Source: Streptomyces sp. CNH099
GTDB lineage: Bacteria > Actinomycetota > Actinomycetes > Streptomycetales > Streptomycetaceae
Length of the DNA: 64,000 bases
Assembly: GCA_000514715.1 (NCBI GenBank)
Contig: AZWL01000021.1
Location: 124-64,123 of the forward strand
Direction: 5' to 3'
The translations under genes were made by a program, and so were the position numbers. This document shows positions 13,681 to 21,148 of the stretch, in pieces. Each line of letters opens with the position of its first letter. Position 1 is the stretch's first letter. The notes under the pieces are model-generated. The model worked only from the letters and a program-made list of their open reading frames with translations, did not search any database and was not told where the DNA came from.

Positions 13681-15525
13681 ATGTCGACAAGCGGAGACAG
13701 AGGCGGGCAGCAGCTGCCGCGGCTCCAACTCGATCAGCTCCTCGACGAGCTGCAGCTGCGCATCGACGAGGTGCGCGGCACCCGAGACCGCGTGCACAGC
13801 CTGCTGGAGGCGGTGCTCACGGTCGGCGGGGAGTTGGATCTGCGCCATGTTCTGCGGCGGATCGTGGAGGCCGCGGTGGTGCTCGTCGACGCCGAGTACG
13901 GGGCGCTCGGCGTGATCGAACACGGCGAGCGGCTGGCGCAGTTCATCCCCGTCGGGATCTCCGCCGAGCGGTGCGAGGCGATCGGCCCGCTGCCGCGGGG
14001 GCACGGCGTGCTCGGCGAGCTGATCCGGCACCCCGAGGCGCTGCGCATACCGGAGCTGCAGGACCACCCGTCCTCGTACGGCTTTCCGGCGAACCACCCG
14101 CCGATGCACTCCTTCCTCGGCGTGCCCGTCCGGGTCCGCGACGAGGTGTTCGGCAACCTCTACCTGACGGAGAAGCGCGGCGCCAAGGAGTTCGACCGCG
14201 AGGACGAGATGGTCCTGCAGACGCTCGCGGTGGGCGCGGGGGTGGCGATCGAGAACGCCCGGCTGTACGAGGAGGCCCGCCGCCGGCAGCGGTGGATCGA
14301 GGCCGGCGGCGAGGTGACCAACAGCCTGCTCTCCGGCGCCCACCAGGAGGAGGTGCTGGGCCTGATGCTGGACCGGGCCCGCAGCATCCTCCAGGCCGGC
14401 CTCGGCACCGTGTCGCTGCCCGCCGAGGGCGTCGACGGGCTGCGTATCGCGCTCGCCCAGGGCACCGCCGCGGACACGCTCGAAGGGCGCACGCTGCCCA
14501 TGCAGGGCACGCTCTCCGGGACGGCGTTCACCAGGATGGAGCTGACCGTCAGCGACGACCTGCGGACCGACCCGCGGGTACGCCGCAGCGCGCTGCCGGT
14601 CGAGGGCCTCGGCCCGGCGGTCGCCGTGCCGCTGGGCGCCAGCGACGGGCTGCGCGGCGTGCTCCTCGTCGCCCGCGAGGCGGGCGGGGAGCGCTTCGGC
14701 CCGGAGGAGACCGACGCCCTGGTCGGCTTCGCCGGGCAGGCGGCGCTGGCCATGGAGCTGGCCCAGCGGCGCCGGGACGCCGAGCAGCTCGCGCTCTACG
14801 AGGACCGCGACCGCATCGCCCGGGACCTGCACGACCTGGCCATCCAGCGGCTGTTCGCCACCGGCATGACGCTGCAGAGCGCGGTGCGCTTCGTCACGCA
14901 CCCGCAGGGCGCGGAGCGGCTGCTGCGGGCCGTGGACGACCTGGACGAGACCATCAAGATCATCCGTACCACGATCTTCGGGCTGCGCCGGCACGAGAGC
15001 GGGCCGGCGGCCCGGGGGCTGCGCCTGCGGGTGCTCCACCAGGTCCAGGAGTCCGTCGCCGCACTGGGCTTCCTGCCCGTGCTGCGCACCGAGGGGCTGC
15101 TCGACACGGACGTGCCGGCGCCGGTCGCCGACCACCTCGTCGCGGTGCTCGGCGAGGCGCTGTCCAACGCCGCCCGGCACGCGGGCGCGTCGGCCGTCGA
15201 CATCGCGGTGAGCGCCGGGCAGGGGCTGGTCGCGCTGACGGTGACCGACGACGGGCGCGGACTGCCGGCCGGCGGCCGGCGCAGCGGGCTGGCGAACATC
15301 GCGGAGCGGGCCCGGGAACTGGGCGGCGAGCTGTCCATGGACCCGCCGGCGGGCGGCGGTACGCGGCTGGTGTGGCGGGTGCCGCTGGACCGCGGGGCGG
15401 CGCCGGGCGGCGGCGGTGCCGCGGCGGAGCGGGACGTGCGGAAGGCCGGAGCGGACCGCGGGGACCGCGGGGACCGCGGGGACGATGATGCGGACGGGAG
15501 CGCTCCGGACCCTGGCCGGGCCTGA
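13681..15525 (+). CDS. GAF-GAF sensor histidine kinase, DevS/DosS-like
   Basis: A 614-residue soluble sensor kinase. GAF domain 1 spans about residues 50-200 and ends with SFLGVPVRVRDEVFGNLYL, nearly identical to the corresponding part of mycobacterial DevS/DosT. The preceding FPANHPPM contains a His (139) at the place where those proteins bind haem, so O2/NO/CO or redox sensing is likely, though inferred. GAF 2 is about 215-365. The HisKA_3 box DRIARDLHD puts the phosphorylated His at 384; the ATPase N box is GEALSNAARHAG and DDGRGLP is the G1 region. The C-terminus has short GDR repeats. ATG 13681 follows a GGGGGG tract; GTG 13621 is an alternative. The probable partner is the convergent response regulator gene 61 bases downstream. 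Confidence 0.88.
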   Translation: MSTSGDRGGQQLPRLQLDQLLDELQLRIDEVRGTRDRVHSLLEAVLTVGGELDLRHVLRRIVEAAVVLVDAEYGALGVIEHGERLAQFIPVGISAERCEAIGPLPRGHGVLGELIRHPEALRIPELQDHPSSYGFPANHPPMHSFLGVPVRVRDEVFGNLYLTEKRGAKEFDREDEMVLQTLAVGAGVAIENARLYEEARRRQRWIEAGGEVTNSLLSGAHQEEVLGLMLDRARSILQAGLGTVSLPAEGVDGLRIALAQGTAADTLEGRTLPMQGTLSGTAFTRMELTVSDDLRTDPRVRRSALPVEGLGPAVAVPLGASDGLRGVLLVAREAGGERFGPEETDALVGFAGQAALAMELAQRRRDAEQLALYEDRDRIARDLHDLAIQRLFATGMTLQSAVRFVTHPQGAERLLRAVDDLDETIKIIRTTIFGLRRHESGPAARGLRLRVLHQVQESVAALGFLPVLRTEGLLDTDVPAPVADHLVAVLGEALSNAARHAGASAVDIAVSAGQGLVALTVTDDGRGLPAGGRRSGLANIAERARELGGELSMDPPAGGGTRLVWRVPLDRGAAPGGGGAAAERDVRKAGADRGDRGDRGDDDADGSAPDPGRA

Positions 15526-15559
15526 GGGGTGCCGCGCGGAGGCGTCCGCGCGGCACCCC
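15526..15559. terminator. Bidirectional terminator between sensor kinase and response regulator
   Basis: A perfect 15-bp stem (GGGGTGCCGCGCGGA with TCCGCGCGGCACCCC) and a GGCG tetraloop directly follow the kinase stop and precede the regulator stop at 15587. It is one of the strongest hairpins in the window and serves both convergent genes. Confidence 0.8.
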
Positions 15560-15586
15560 CGGCGGTGCGGCGTACGGGGGCGGCGG

Positions 15587-16282
15587 TCACCCGCCCGGGA
15601 GGCGGTGCGCCTTGCTGGCCAGCACGGCCGCCTGTATGCGGCGTTCGACGCCCAGTTTGGCGAGCAGCCGGGAGATGTGGTTCTTCACGGTCTTCTCCGA
15701 CAGGTAGAGCCGCTGGCCTATCTGCCGGTTGGTCAGGCCCTCGCCGATCAGCTCCAGCACGTCGAGTTCGCGCGGCGACAGCGCGGCGAGCACCTCGTGC
15801 TCCGGCGCCGAAGGGGCGTCCTCGCGGCGCAGGTTCGTCATCAGCCGGGCCGTGGTGGCGGGGTCGAGCATGGACTCCCCGCGGGCCACGGTCCGTACCG
15901 CGGAGACGAGGTCGCCGCCCTTGATCTGCTTGAGGACGTACCCCGAGGCGCCCGCCAGGATCGCGTCCAGCAGCGCGTCGTCGTCGTCGAAGGACGTGAG
16001 CATGAGGCACGCCAGCCCCGGCAGCCGCGAGCGCAGCTCGCGGCAGACTCCGATCCCGTTGCCGTCCGGCAGCCGCACGTCCAGCACGGCGACGTCGGGC
16101 CGCAGCGCCGGGCCGCGCGCGAGCGCCTGCGCGAACGTGCCGGCCTCGCCCGCGACTTCGATGCCGGGCTCGCCGTCGAGGAGGTCGCGCAGGCCGCGCC
16201 GGACCACCTCGTGGTCGTCGACGAGGAAGACTCTGATGGGGCGGGCTGCCGAGGATTGCCTTTCCACAGACACGTCGGGCAC
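15587..16282 (-). CDS. NarL/FixJ response regulator, DevR/DosR-like
   Basis: A 231-residue response regulator. The receiver domain (about 15-135) has the acidic pair Asp22-Asp23, phospho-acceptor Asp68 within LDVRLPDGNG, and the conserved Lys in GYVLKQIKGGD. The LuxR-type HTH (about 165-225) contains EGLTNRQIGQRLYLSEKTV and NHISRLLAKLGVERR, a near match to the recognition region of mycobacterial DevR. The pairing with a DevS-like kinase and an adjacent Rv1733c-like gene supports a dormancy/hypoxia-type system, called OsdR/OsdK in S. coelicolor. The gene converges with the kinase gene and diverges from the membrane protein gene. A CCGAACGG-core motif about 55 bases upstream suggests autoregulation. 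Confidence 0.88.
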   Translation of the reverse strand: MPDVSVERQSSAARPIRVFLVDDHEVVRRGLRDLLDGEPGIEVAGEAGTFAQALARGPALRPDVAVLDVRLPDGNGIGVCRELRSRLPGLACLMLTSFDDDDALLDAILAGASGYVLKQIKGGDLVSAVRTVARGESMLDPATTARLMTNLRREDAPSAPEHEVLAALSPRELDVLELIGEGLTNRQIGQRLYLSEKTVKNHISRLLAKLGVERRIQAAVLASKAHRLPGG

Positions 16283-16336
16283 CTTTCAGCTGCTGCGCGG
16301 CTGGCTCGATGGTCCTCGCCCGCCGCGGCCGCGGGT

Positions 16337-16352
16337 AGGGCCGAACGGGCCC
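16337..16352. promoter_or_regulatory. Candidate DevR-type operator
   Basis: AGGGCCGAACGGGCCC has GGGCC/GGCCC arms around a GAACG centre. The first 12 bases recur exactly at 17265-17276. It lies in the divergent spacer 16283-16486, 55 bases from the regulator start and about 135 from the membrane protein start. A weaker relative (GGGCCGAAGGTGC) is at 16418-16430. The GGG-containing dyad is of the same general form as DosR boxes. Binding has not been shown by anything in the sequence itself. Confidence 0.4.
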
Positions 16353-16486
16353 GGGGCCGGGCCGGGCCCCGAATGCTACGGCCGTGCGACCGCCTCCGCG
16401 GGTTTCCCACCGGAACCGGGCCGAAGGTGCGACAGTCGATAAGAGACCCTTTACTCGGGCGTATGGGAACCGGATTGGGGGTGCCG

Positions 16487-17110
16487 ATGGCCGCCGGAGC
16501 GGGCATGGGGCGCGAGGGACACCGCCCGGTACGCAGGCTGTGGAGCCGGCGCAACCCCTTCAGACGCCGTACGGACGTGCTGGAGGGCTGGGCCGCGGTC
16601 GGGGCCTTCGCGGTGTTCGTCCTCGGCGGCACCGCGGCCGGCTGGGCCGCGGCGTCCGCCGTGCACGAGGAGCTGAGCGGCCGGAGCGCGGAGCGGGTGC
16701 GGACGACGGCGGTGCTGCTGCAGGACACGTCGGCGCCGACGATGCTGCGGGGGGACGCGTGGTCCGGCGGCAAGGTGCTCGCCAAGGTGGGCTGGCGGGA
16801 CGCGGACGGGCTGTGGCAGACCGGCCGCGCCCGGGTGACCGGCGGGCTGGGCGAGGGCGCGAAGGCGGAGATCTGGACGGACACGACGGGCCGGCACGCC
16901 GTCGACCCGCCCCCGCCGCCGGTGGACACCGGTGTGCAGAGCGCCGTGGCGGCGGGTGCCGCGGCCGGGGCCGTGGGGTGCCTGGCGTTCGGCTGCCGGA
17001 CCGTGCTGCGCGTACGGCTGGACCGCAGGCGCGCGGACGAGTGGGAGCTCGACTGGGCGCGGGTGGAGCCGTACTGGCGGCAGGGGAGCGCGGGCCCGTC
17101 CGAGCGGTAG
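16487..17110 (+). CDS. Rv1733c-like two-helix membrane protein
   Basis: A 207-residue protein with a basic N-terminus (RRLWSRRNPFRRRTD), one membrane helix at about 32-58, an extracytoplasmic domain of about 95 residues, a second helix at about 140-165, and a basic C-terminus containing a Trp-rich DEWELDWARVEPYW. This layout, including NPFRRRTDVLEGW and the external AxLLQD...W.DADG segment, matches the Rv1733c family, a member of the mycobacterial DosR regulon with unknown biochemical function. Its position beside the DevR/DevS-like genes fits that link. ATG 16487 follows GGGGG at good spacing; ATG 16463 and ATG 16505 are possible alternatives. A strong hairpin follows. Confidence 0.8.
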   Translation: MAAGAGMGREGHRPVRRLWSRRNPFRRRTDVLEGWAAVGAFAVFVLGGTAAGWAAASAVHEELSGRSAERVRTTAVLLQDTSAPTMLRGDAWSGGKVLAKVGWRDADGLWQTGRARVTGGLGEGAKAEIWTDTTGRHAVDPPPPPVDTGVQSAVAAGAAAGAVGCLAFGCRTVLRVRLDRRRADEWELDWARVEPYWRQGSAGPSER

Positions 17111-17166
17111 CGGCGGCCGGCCACGCGCGTACGGAAGGCAACGGCCCCGTGTACGGCGTCAGGTGA

Positions 17167-17198
17167 GCCGGTACGGCGCGCTGCCGCGCCGCACCGGC
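17167..17198 (+). terminator. Hairpin after the Rv1733c-like gene
   Basis: GCCGGT-a-CGGCGCG pairs with CGCGCCG-c-ACCGGC around a CTGC loop, giving 13 base pairs with one mismatch, about 57 bases after the stop. Confidence 0.55.
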
Positions 17199-17264
17199 CA
17201 TCACCCCCCACGCCACGGGTCGCCGCGGCCAGAACAGCATGCCTGTGCGGCCCGCACCGCCCAT

Positions 17265-17280
17265 AGGGCCGAACGGCTCT
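17265..17280. promoter_or_regulatory. Second AGGGCCGAACGG motif, before the protease homologue
   Basis: AGGGCCGAACGGCTCT repeats the first 12 bases of the motif at 16337 and lies 62 bases before the GTG at 17342, close to where a promoter would be. The arms AGGGCC/GGCTCT are palindromic with one mismatch. Confidence 0.4.
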
Positions 17281-17341
17281 TCTGTACGGGGCGGTCGGCC
17301 CTGCGCGACAATGCGGTCGCCGACCCACGACGGGAGGATCC

Positions 17342-18061
17342 GTGAACGTACCGCGTGCTCCGCTCACCCCGTACCCCGCCGCCCCGGGGCTCCTCGCCCC
17401 GGCGGTGGTCCTGGCCGCCGCGCTCCTCGCCGTCCTCACCGTCCTCGCCCCGCCCGCCGCCGGGGCGCAGGAACGCGCCGTCCGCGGCGGCGACACGCTC
17501 CACGGCAGCTCCGGCGTCTCCTGCCGGGTCGCCTTCAACGCCGGGCGCGACGGCGAGCGTTACGCGCTCATGAGCGGCCGCTGCGCCCGCGACGCCGGTC
17601 CCCTCTGGTACTACGGTGACGCCGGCACGTCGGTGGAGATCGGCCGGACCGACCACGTGTACTTCCCCGGCACCGACTTCGCCGTCATCCACTACACGAA
17701 CCCCGACTTCACCTATCCCGGCGAACTGTCGACCGGAACCGGCCAGCCGATCGCGATCACCCGCGCCGCATATCCCACGATCGGCGCGGAGGTGTGCCAC
17801 GCCGACGGGTCCACCGGCGTGCACTGCGGCCGGGTCACCAGCATGAGCGTCGCCATCAGTTACCCCGAGGGCGTCGTCCACGACCTGTTCCAGTCCAGCG
17901 CCTGCACCGAGCCCGGCGCCGCCGGCGGCGGGCCCGGCCACCACGGCGGCACCGCGCTGGGCATCATCGTGAGCGCGAACGGTTCGTGCCCCGCCGGCGG
18001 CACGACCTACTACCAGCCCGTGGCCAGCGCGCTGCAGACGGCCGGGCTCAGCCTGTACTGA
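17342..18061 (+). CDS. Secreted chymotrypsin-fold serine protease homologue, probably inactive
   Basis: A 239-residue precursor with a hydrophobic signal segment (about 15-38) ending PPAAGAQ. The mature part follows the streptogrisin (S1E) layout: SCRVAFNA, a Cys61-Cys81 pair, TDFAVIHY (Asp112, the position of the triad Asp), CHADGSTGVHCG and a C-terminal SACTEPG...TALGIIVSANGSC. The catalytic residues are changed: the usual TAGHC is MSGRC, so Arg80 replaces His, and the GDSGG nucleophile region reads EPGAAGGGPG with no Ser. It is therefore unlikely to be a protease and may bind or recognise a ligand. GTG 17342 is preceded by GGGAGG. A CCGAACGG-core motif lies upstream. Confidence 0.8.
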   Translation: MNVPRAPLTPYPAAPGLLAPAVVLAAALLAVLTVLAPPAAGAQERAVRGGDTLHGSSGVSCRVAFNAGRDGERYALMSGRCARDAGPLWYYGDAGTSVEIGRTDHVYFPGTDFAVIHYTNPDFTYPGELSTGTGQPIAITRAAYPTIGAEVCHADGSTGVHCGRVTSMSVAISYPEGVVHDLFQSSACTEPGAAGGGPGHHGGTALGIIVSANGSCPAGGTTYYQPVASALQTAGLSLY

Positions 18062-18073
18062 GCCGGACGGCCG

Positions 18074-18097
18074 CCGGCCGGGCCCGGTCCCGGCCGG
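18074..18097. terminator. Hairpin between convergent genes
   Basis: CCGGCCGGG and CCCGGCCGG form a 9-bp stem around a 6-base loop, between the stops of the protease homologue and the GAF-ANTAR gene. Confidence 0.5.
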
Positions 18098-18104
18098 GCC
18101 GGAG

Positions 18105-18839
18105 TCAGCCGTCCTGCGCCGCCGGGTCGAGCCCGTCCTCGACCACCTCGCGGGCCACGTCGGTCAGCGGCCTGCGGGTGCTGCGGGCGTGCCCGCGCAG
18201 CAGCCGGAACGCTTCGTCGACGGCGATGCTCCGGCGCTGGGAGAGCGCGCCCTTGGCCTGCTCGATGACGACGCGCGAGTTGAGGGCGTTCTGCAGCTGT
18301 GCCGCGACCGCGGCCTGTTCGGCGACCGCGCGCCGCTGCAGGATGCCGATCGTCGCGACGTCGGCGAGCGCCTGGCCCAGGCGCAGCTGCGCGTCGTGCA
18401 GAGTGCCGGGACGGTCGCGGAAGAAGGTGAGCGCGCCGACCGCCGTGCCCCGCGCCCGCAGCGGGGCGGCGGCGACGAGGTGGAAGCCCAGGTCCAGCGC
18501 CCGGCCGGTGAAACGGGGCCAGCCGGCGCGCGCCCGCGTGTGCGTCAGCGGGGTGGCCGGCAGCGGTCTGGCGGTGCGCCAGCAGTCGACGGCGGGGCCC
18601 TCGCCCCACTCCACCCCGGCTAACTCCAGGGCGTGCGTGCGCTCGTCGGAGGCCGAGGCCGTCAGCGCGGCACCGTCGGCGGCGGCCAGGACGACTCCCG
18701 CGGCCGTGACGTCGACGAGCCGGGAGCAGTGCCGCGCAAGCCTGTGCGCGTGCTGCTCGACGTCGAAATCGCTGACGAGGGTGTCGGCCAGGTCCACGAA
18801 CGCGGCGGCCAGACCTTCCTCTCGCGACTCCTCGGGCAT
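18105..18839 (-). CDS. GAF and ANTAR domain protein (probable RNA-binding antiterminator)
   Basis: A 244-residue cytosolic protein. The GAF domain covers about residues 25-165 (VTAAGVVLAAADG, WGEGPAVDCWRT, AAPLRARGTAVGALTFF). The C-terminal ANTAR domain covers about 170-235, with ALNSRVVIEQAKGALSQR followed by AFRLLRGHARSTRRPLTDVA, the three-helix RNA-binding unit. Actinobacterial GAF-ANTAR proteins bind paired hairpins in leader RNAs and prevent termination when a ligand or phosphorylation signal is present. The ATG at 18839 has GAGGTGA eight bases upstream; longer readings enter non-coding sequence. It may belong to the same signalling neighbourhood as the DevR/DevS-like pair, but no target hairpin tandem was identified here. 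Confidence 0.85.
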   Translation of the reverse strand: MPEESREEGLAAAFVDLADTLVSDFDVEQHAHRLARHCSRLVDVTAAGVVLAAADGAALTASASDERTHALELAGVEWGEGPAVDCWRTARPLPATPLTHTRARAGWPRFTGRALDLGFHLVAAAPLRARGTAVGALTFFRDRPGTLHDAQLRLGQALADVATIGILQRRAVAEQAAVAAQLQNALNSRVVIEQAKGALSQRRSIAVDEAFRLLRGHARSTRRPLTDVAREVVEDGLDPAAQDG

Positions 18840-19238
18840 GGGGTCGTCACCTCGTTTCACGGCTGCTGTGCCGGCCGGATTGCGGCCGGACGTGCCGGAG
18901 GCCACGCGCGACCCGCTGCCCGCATCCCGGTACGGGGTTGAACTCGGGAGTGGGTCCCGGTCGAGCGTGGGCGCGCAGCGGGACTGCTCGCAGCGATGGG
19001 CGGCTCGCTCGTGCTCCGGCGACGGCCCACCGGGGTCCGGGGTGGTCGTGGCAGACCACATTAGACGGCGGCGGTACGGGCGGCGAAGCTGCCCCGCGGA
19101 GGCGGGCGTTCAGGGGGCGTACGGGGGTCGTACCGGGCCGGACGTTGGCATATGCCATGGCCGTACGGGTGCGCCGGCGGCCGGCCGGCGCCGGAAAGCG
19201 GTCGCCGGGCGCGGGGGCGGGGTGCGAGTATCGCCGCC
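18840..19238. other. 399-base divergent intergenic region
   Basis: Spacer between the GAF-ANTAR gene and the LysE-type exporter gene, presumably with promoters for both. The only structure noted is GTACG-N5-CGTAC at 19119-19133, a small dyad. No small gene or RNA could be supported. Confidence 0.4.
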
Positions 19239-19898
19239 ATGGTCGACATGTCCCTCCTCGCCGCCTTCATCGGGGCGATCTTCGTGCTCTCCATCACCCC
19301 GGGCCCCGACATTATGTTCATCGTGGCGATGGGCGGCCGCGGCGGCTCCGGCATGGGCGTCATGGCCGCGGCCGGCGTGGCCTGCGGCATGCTCGTGCAC
19401 GCGGTCGCCGCCGCGCTCGGGCTGTCCGCGCTCTTCGGCGCGCTGCCGGTGCTCTACCACGTGCTCCGCTGGCTCGGCGCCGCCTACCTCCTCTACCTCG
19501 CGTTCCGCGCCTTCCGGGACCGCTCCGTGCCCGGCGCCGAGGACGACGTGGCCGGGGGTGCCGAGGCCGCCGACGGCCGGCGGACCGGCCCCCGGCCGCG
19601 CCGTGCGTTCTGGCAGGGCATGATCACCAACCTGCTCAACCCCAAGGTCATCATGTTCAACATCGCGTTCCTGCCGCAGTTCGTGGACCCCGGCCGCGGC
19701 CACCTGCCGCTGCAGCTGCTCCTCCTCGGCGTCACCGGCGTCGTGGTCGGCTTCCTCGTCGACGGCTCCGTCGGCCTGCTCTCCGGCCGGCTGTCGCGGG
19801 CGCTGCGCCGCAGCCGCCGGCTGGCGCGCGGGCTCAACGTCTTCAGCGGCACCGTCTTCGCGGGCCTGGCCGTCCGGCTGGCGGCCGGCCCGCGCTGA
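19239..19898 (+). CDS. LysE/RhtB family amino-acid exporter
   Basis: A 219-residue membrane protein with six predicted helices. It begins MVDMSLLAAFIGAIFVLSIT followed by PGPDIMFI, the PGP signature of the LysE/RhtB translocator family, and has GMITNLLNPKVIMFNIAFLP in the middle, the second family motif (N-P-K). A charged cytosolic loop (about residues 95-125) separates the halves. Members export amino acids or derivatives such as lysine, homoserine or threonine with the proton gradient; the substrate here is not predictable. ATG 19239 places the first helix correctly, while longer readings add an Arg/Gly-rich extension. A perfect hairpin follows the gene. Confidence 0.87.
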   Translation: MVDMSLLAAFIGAIFVLSITPGPDIMFIVAMGGRGGSGMGVMAAAGVACGMLVHAVAAALGLSALFGALPVLYHVLRWLGAAYLLYLAFRAFRDRSVPGAEDDVAGGAEAADGRRTGPRPRRAFWQGMITNLLNPKVIMFNIAFLPQFVDPGRGHLPLQLLLLGVTGVVVGFLVDGSVGLLSGRLSRALRRSRRLARGLNVFSGTVFAGLAVRLAAGPR

Positions 19899-19931
19899 GT
19901 TCCCGGCCCCCGGGCCCCCGGCCTCCGCGGC

Positions 19932-19958
19932 CCCGGACGGCCGGACCGGCCGTCCGGG
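19932..19958. terminator. Bidirectional terminator, 13-bp arms
   Basis: CCCGGACGGCCGG and its exact reverse complement flank a single A. It lies between the LysE-type stop (19898) and the DUF3800 stop (19966). Confidence 0.7.
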
Positions 19959-19965
19959 CCCGGCG

Positions 19966-21024
19966 TCACGCCGAGGTGAGCCCCGCCCGCCGGCCGGGCC
20001 CGGGGGCGAGCAGCGCCCGGCTGCGCGCGTCGCCCCACGCCGAGTCCGGATCGACGTACGGCCGCAGCAGCTCGTCCAGCTCGGGGTCCGCCAGCCCGGC
20101 CAGCGCCTCGGAGGCCCGCTTGCGCGCGATCCCGGCGAGGAAGTCTGCGAGCTGCACCCGCGGGTCGGTCTCCGCGTCGACGAAGCGCAGCGCGCGCAGC
20201 CGCGCGCGGGGCGGGCGGCACACCTCGTACAGCCGCGCCACCCGCTCCTCCGTCAGCGCCGTCTGCCGGTCGTGCACGACGGTCACCGCCGTCCCGTCCC
20301 GCCCCCAGTACCCGACGGCGGCGGCGAGCGCCGGCAGCAGCGAGTCCAGCGCCGGCACCGTCCGCGGGTCCGCCAGGAGCGCCGTCCGCAGCTCCTCCGC
20401 CCGCGGCCGCGCCCGCCGGACGAGCCGCAGCACGCGCCCGGCCGCGCCCGGCGCCCCCTCGCGGTGCAGCGCCTCGGCCAGCCGGAAGAAGCCGTCGGCC
20501 GAGGTCTCGGCGCCGCGGCGGGTGTTGACCCACATCAGCTCGTTGAACGCGGCCAGAAACGCCTCCCAGCGCTCCCGGCCGTAGACCAGCGGGCCCTCGC
20601 GGTACAGCGCGCCCGCGGGGCCGTGCGCGGACACCCCGCGCAGCATCGCCGGGGCATCGGCCGGGTCGGTGCCGGACACCAGCAGGTCGACGAGGCGGGC
20701 GACGGCGAAGAACGCCTTCTCGGTCAGATGCACCCGGGCGCGGCCGGGCAGCGGCCCGTCGGGGCCGAGGAACCACACCATCGTGCCGCGGTGCTTCTCG
20801 CGCTGCAGGTGGTTCGCCTTGTACACGGTCGCGGGGGAGCGGATGCGGTGCCGCAGCTCGCGGATGCAGTCGGCCGCGTCCGCGGCCGGGACCGCCACGG
20901 CGGCGTGGGCGAAGACGTCGGTGATGCCGCCGACGAGGTTCTCGCCCTCGTAGCCGGACTCGTCGCAGAAGAGTTCGAGGCCGCGGCCGGGGGAGGCGGG
21001 TACGCCGGCGGGCGGACCGTTCAT
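19966..21024 (-). CDS. DUF3800-like protein
   Basis: A 352-residue cytosolic protein. The N-terminal LELFCDESGYEGENLVGG and the C-terminal RFVDAETDPRVQLADFLAGI are the two signature blocks of DUF3800, a family with an RNase H-like fold in which the Asp/Glu of the first block and the Gln-x-x-Asp of the last sit at the putative active site. Family members are often found in mobile or defence contexts, and nuclease activity is suspected but not established. The middle region (about 90-250), rich in Arg and Ala, is longer than in short members. Here it stands alone between terminators with normal local base composition. Function is unknown. Confidence 0.65.
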   Translation of the reverse strand: MNGPPAGVPASPGRGLELFCDESGYEGENLVGGITDVFAHAAVAVPAADAADCIRELRHRIRSPATVYKANHLQREKHRGTMVWFLGPDGPLPGRARVHLTEKAFFAVARLVDLLVSGTDPADAPAMLRGVSAHGPAGALYREGPLVYGRERWEAFLAAFNELMWVNTRRGAETSADGFFRLAEALHREGAPGAAGRVLRLVRRARPRAEELRTALLADPRTVPALDSLLPALAAAVGYWGRDGTAVTVVHDRQTALTEERVARLYEVCRPPRARLRALRFVDAETDPRVQLADFLAGIARKRASEALAGLADPELDELLRPYVDPDSAWGDARSRALLAPGPGRRAGLTSA

Positions 21025-21148
21025 GAGGCGCCTCCCCGCGGTAGCCGAGAGCGCGACCGTACCGCGGCCCGCCCCCGCGTTCGAGCCGTTTTCCGCGTGC
21101 CCCCGCCGCCCGCCGGCCGGTCCCCGCGCCGGGCGGGCGGCGGCGGTG

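Noticed and set aside
15455..15485. GGGGACCGC repeats
   Set aside because: They are in frame at the C-terminus of the sensor kinase and encode a GDR repeat; not a separate element.
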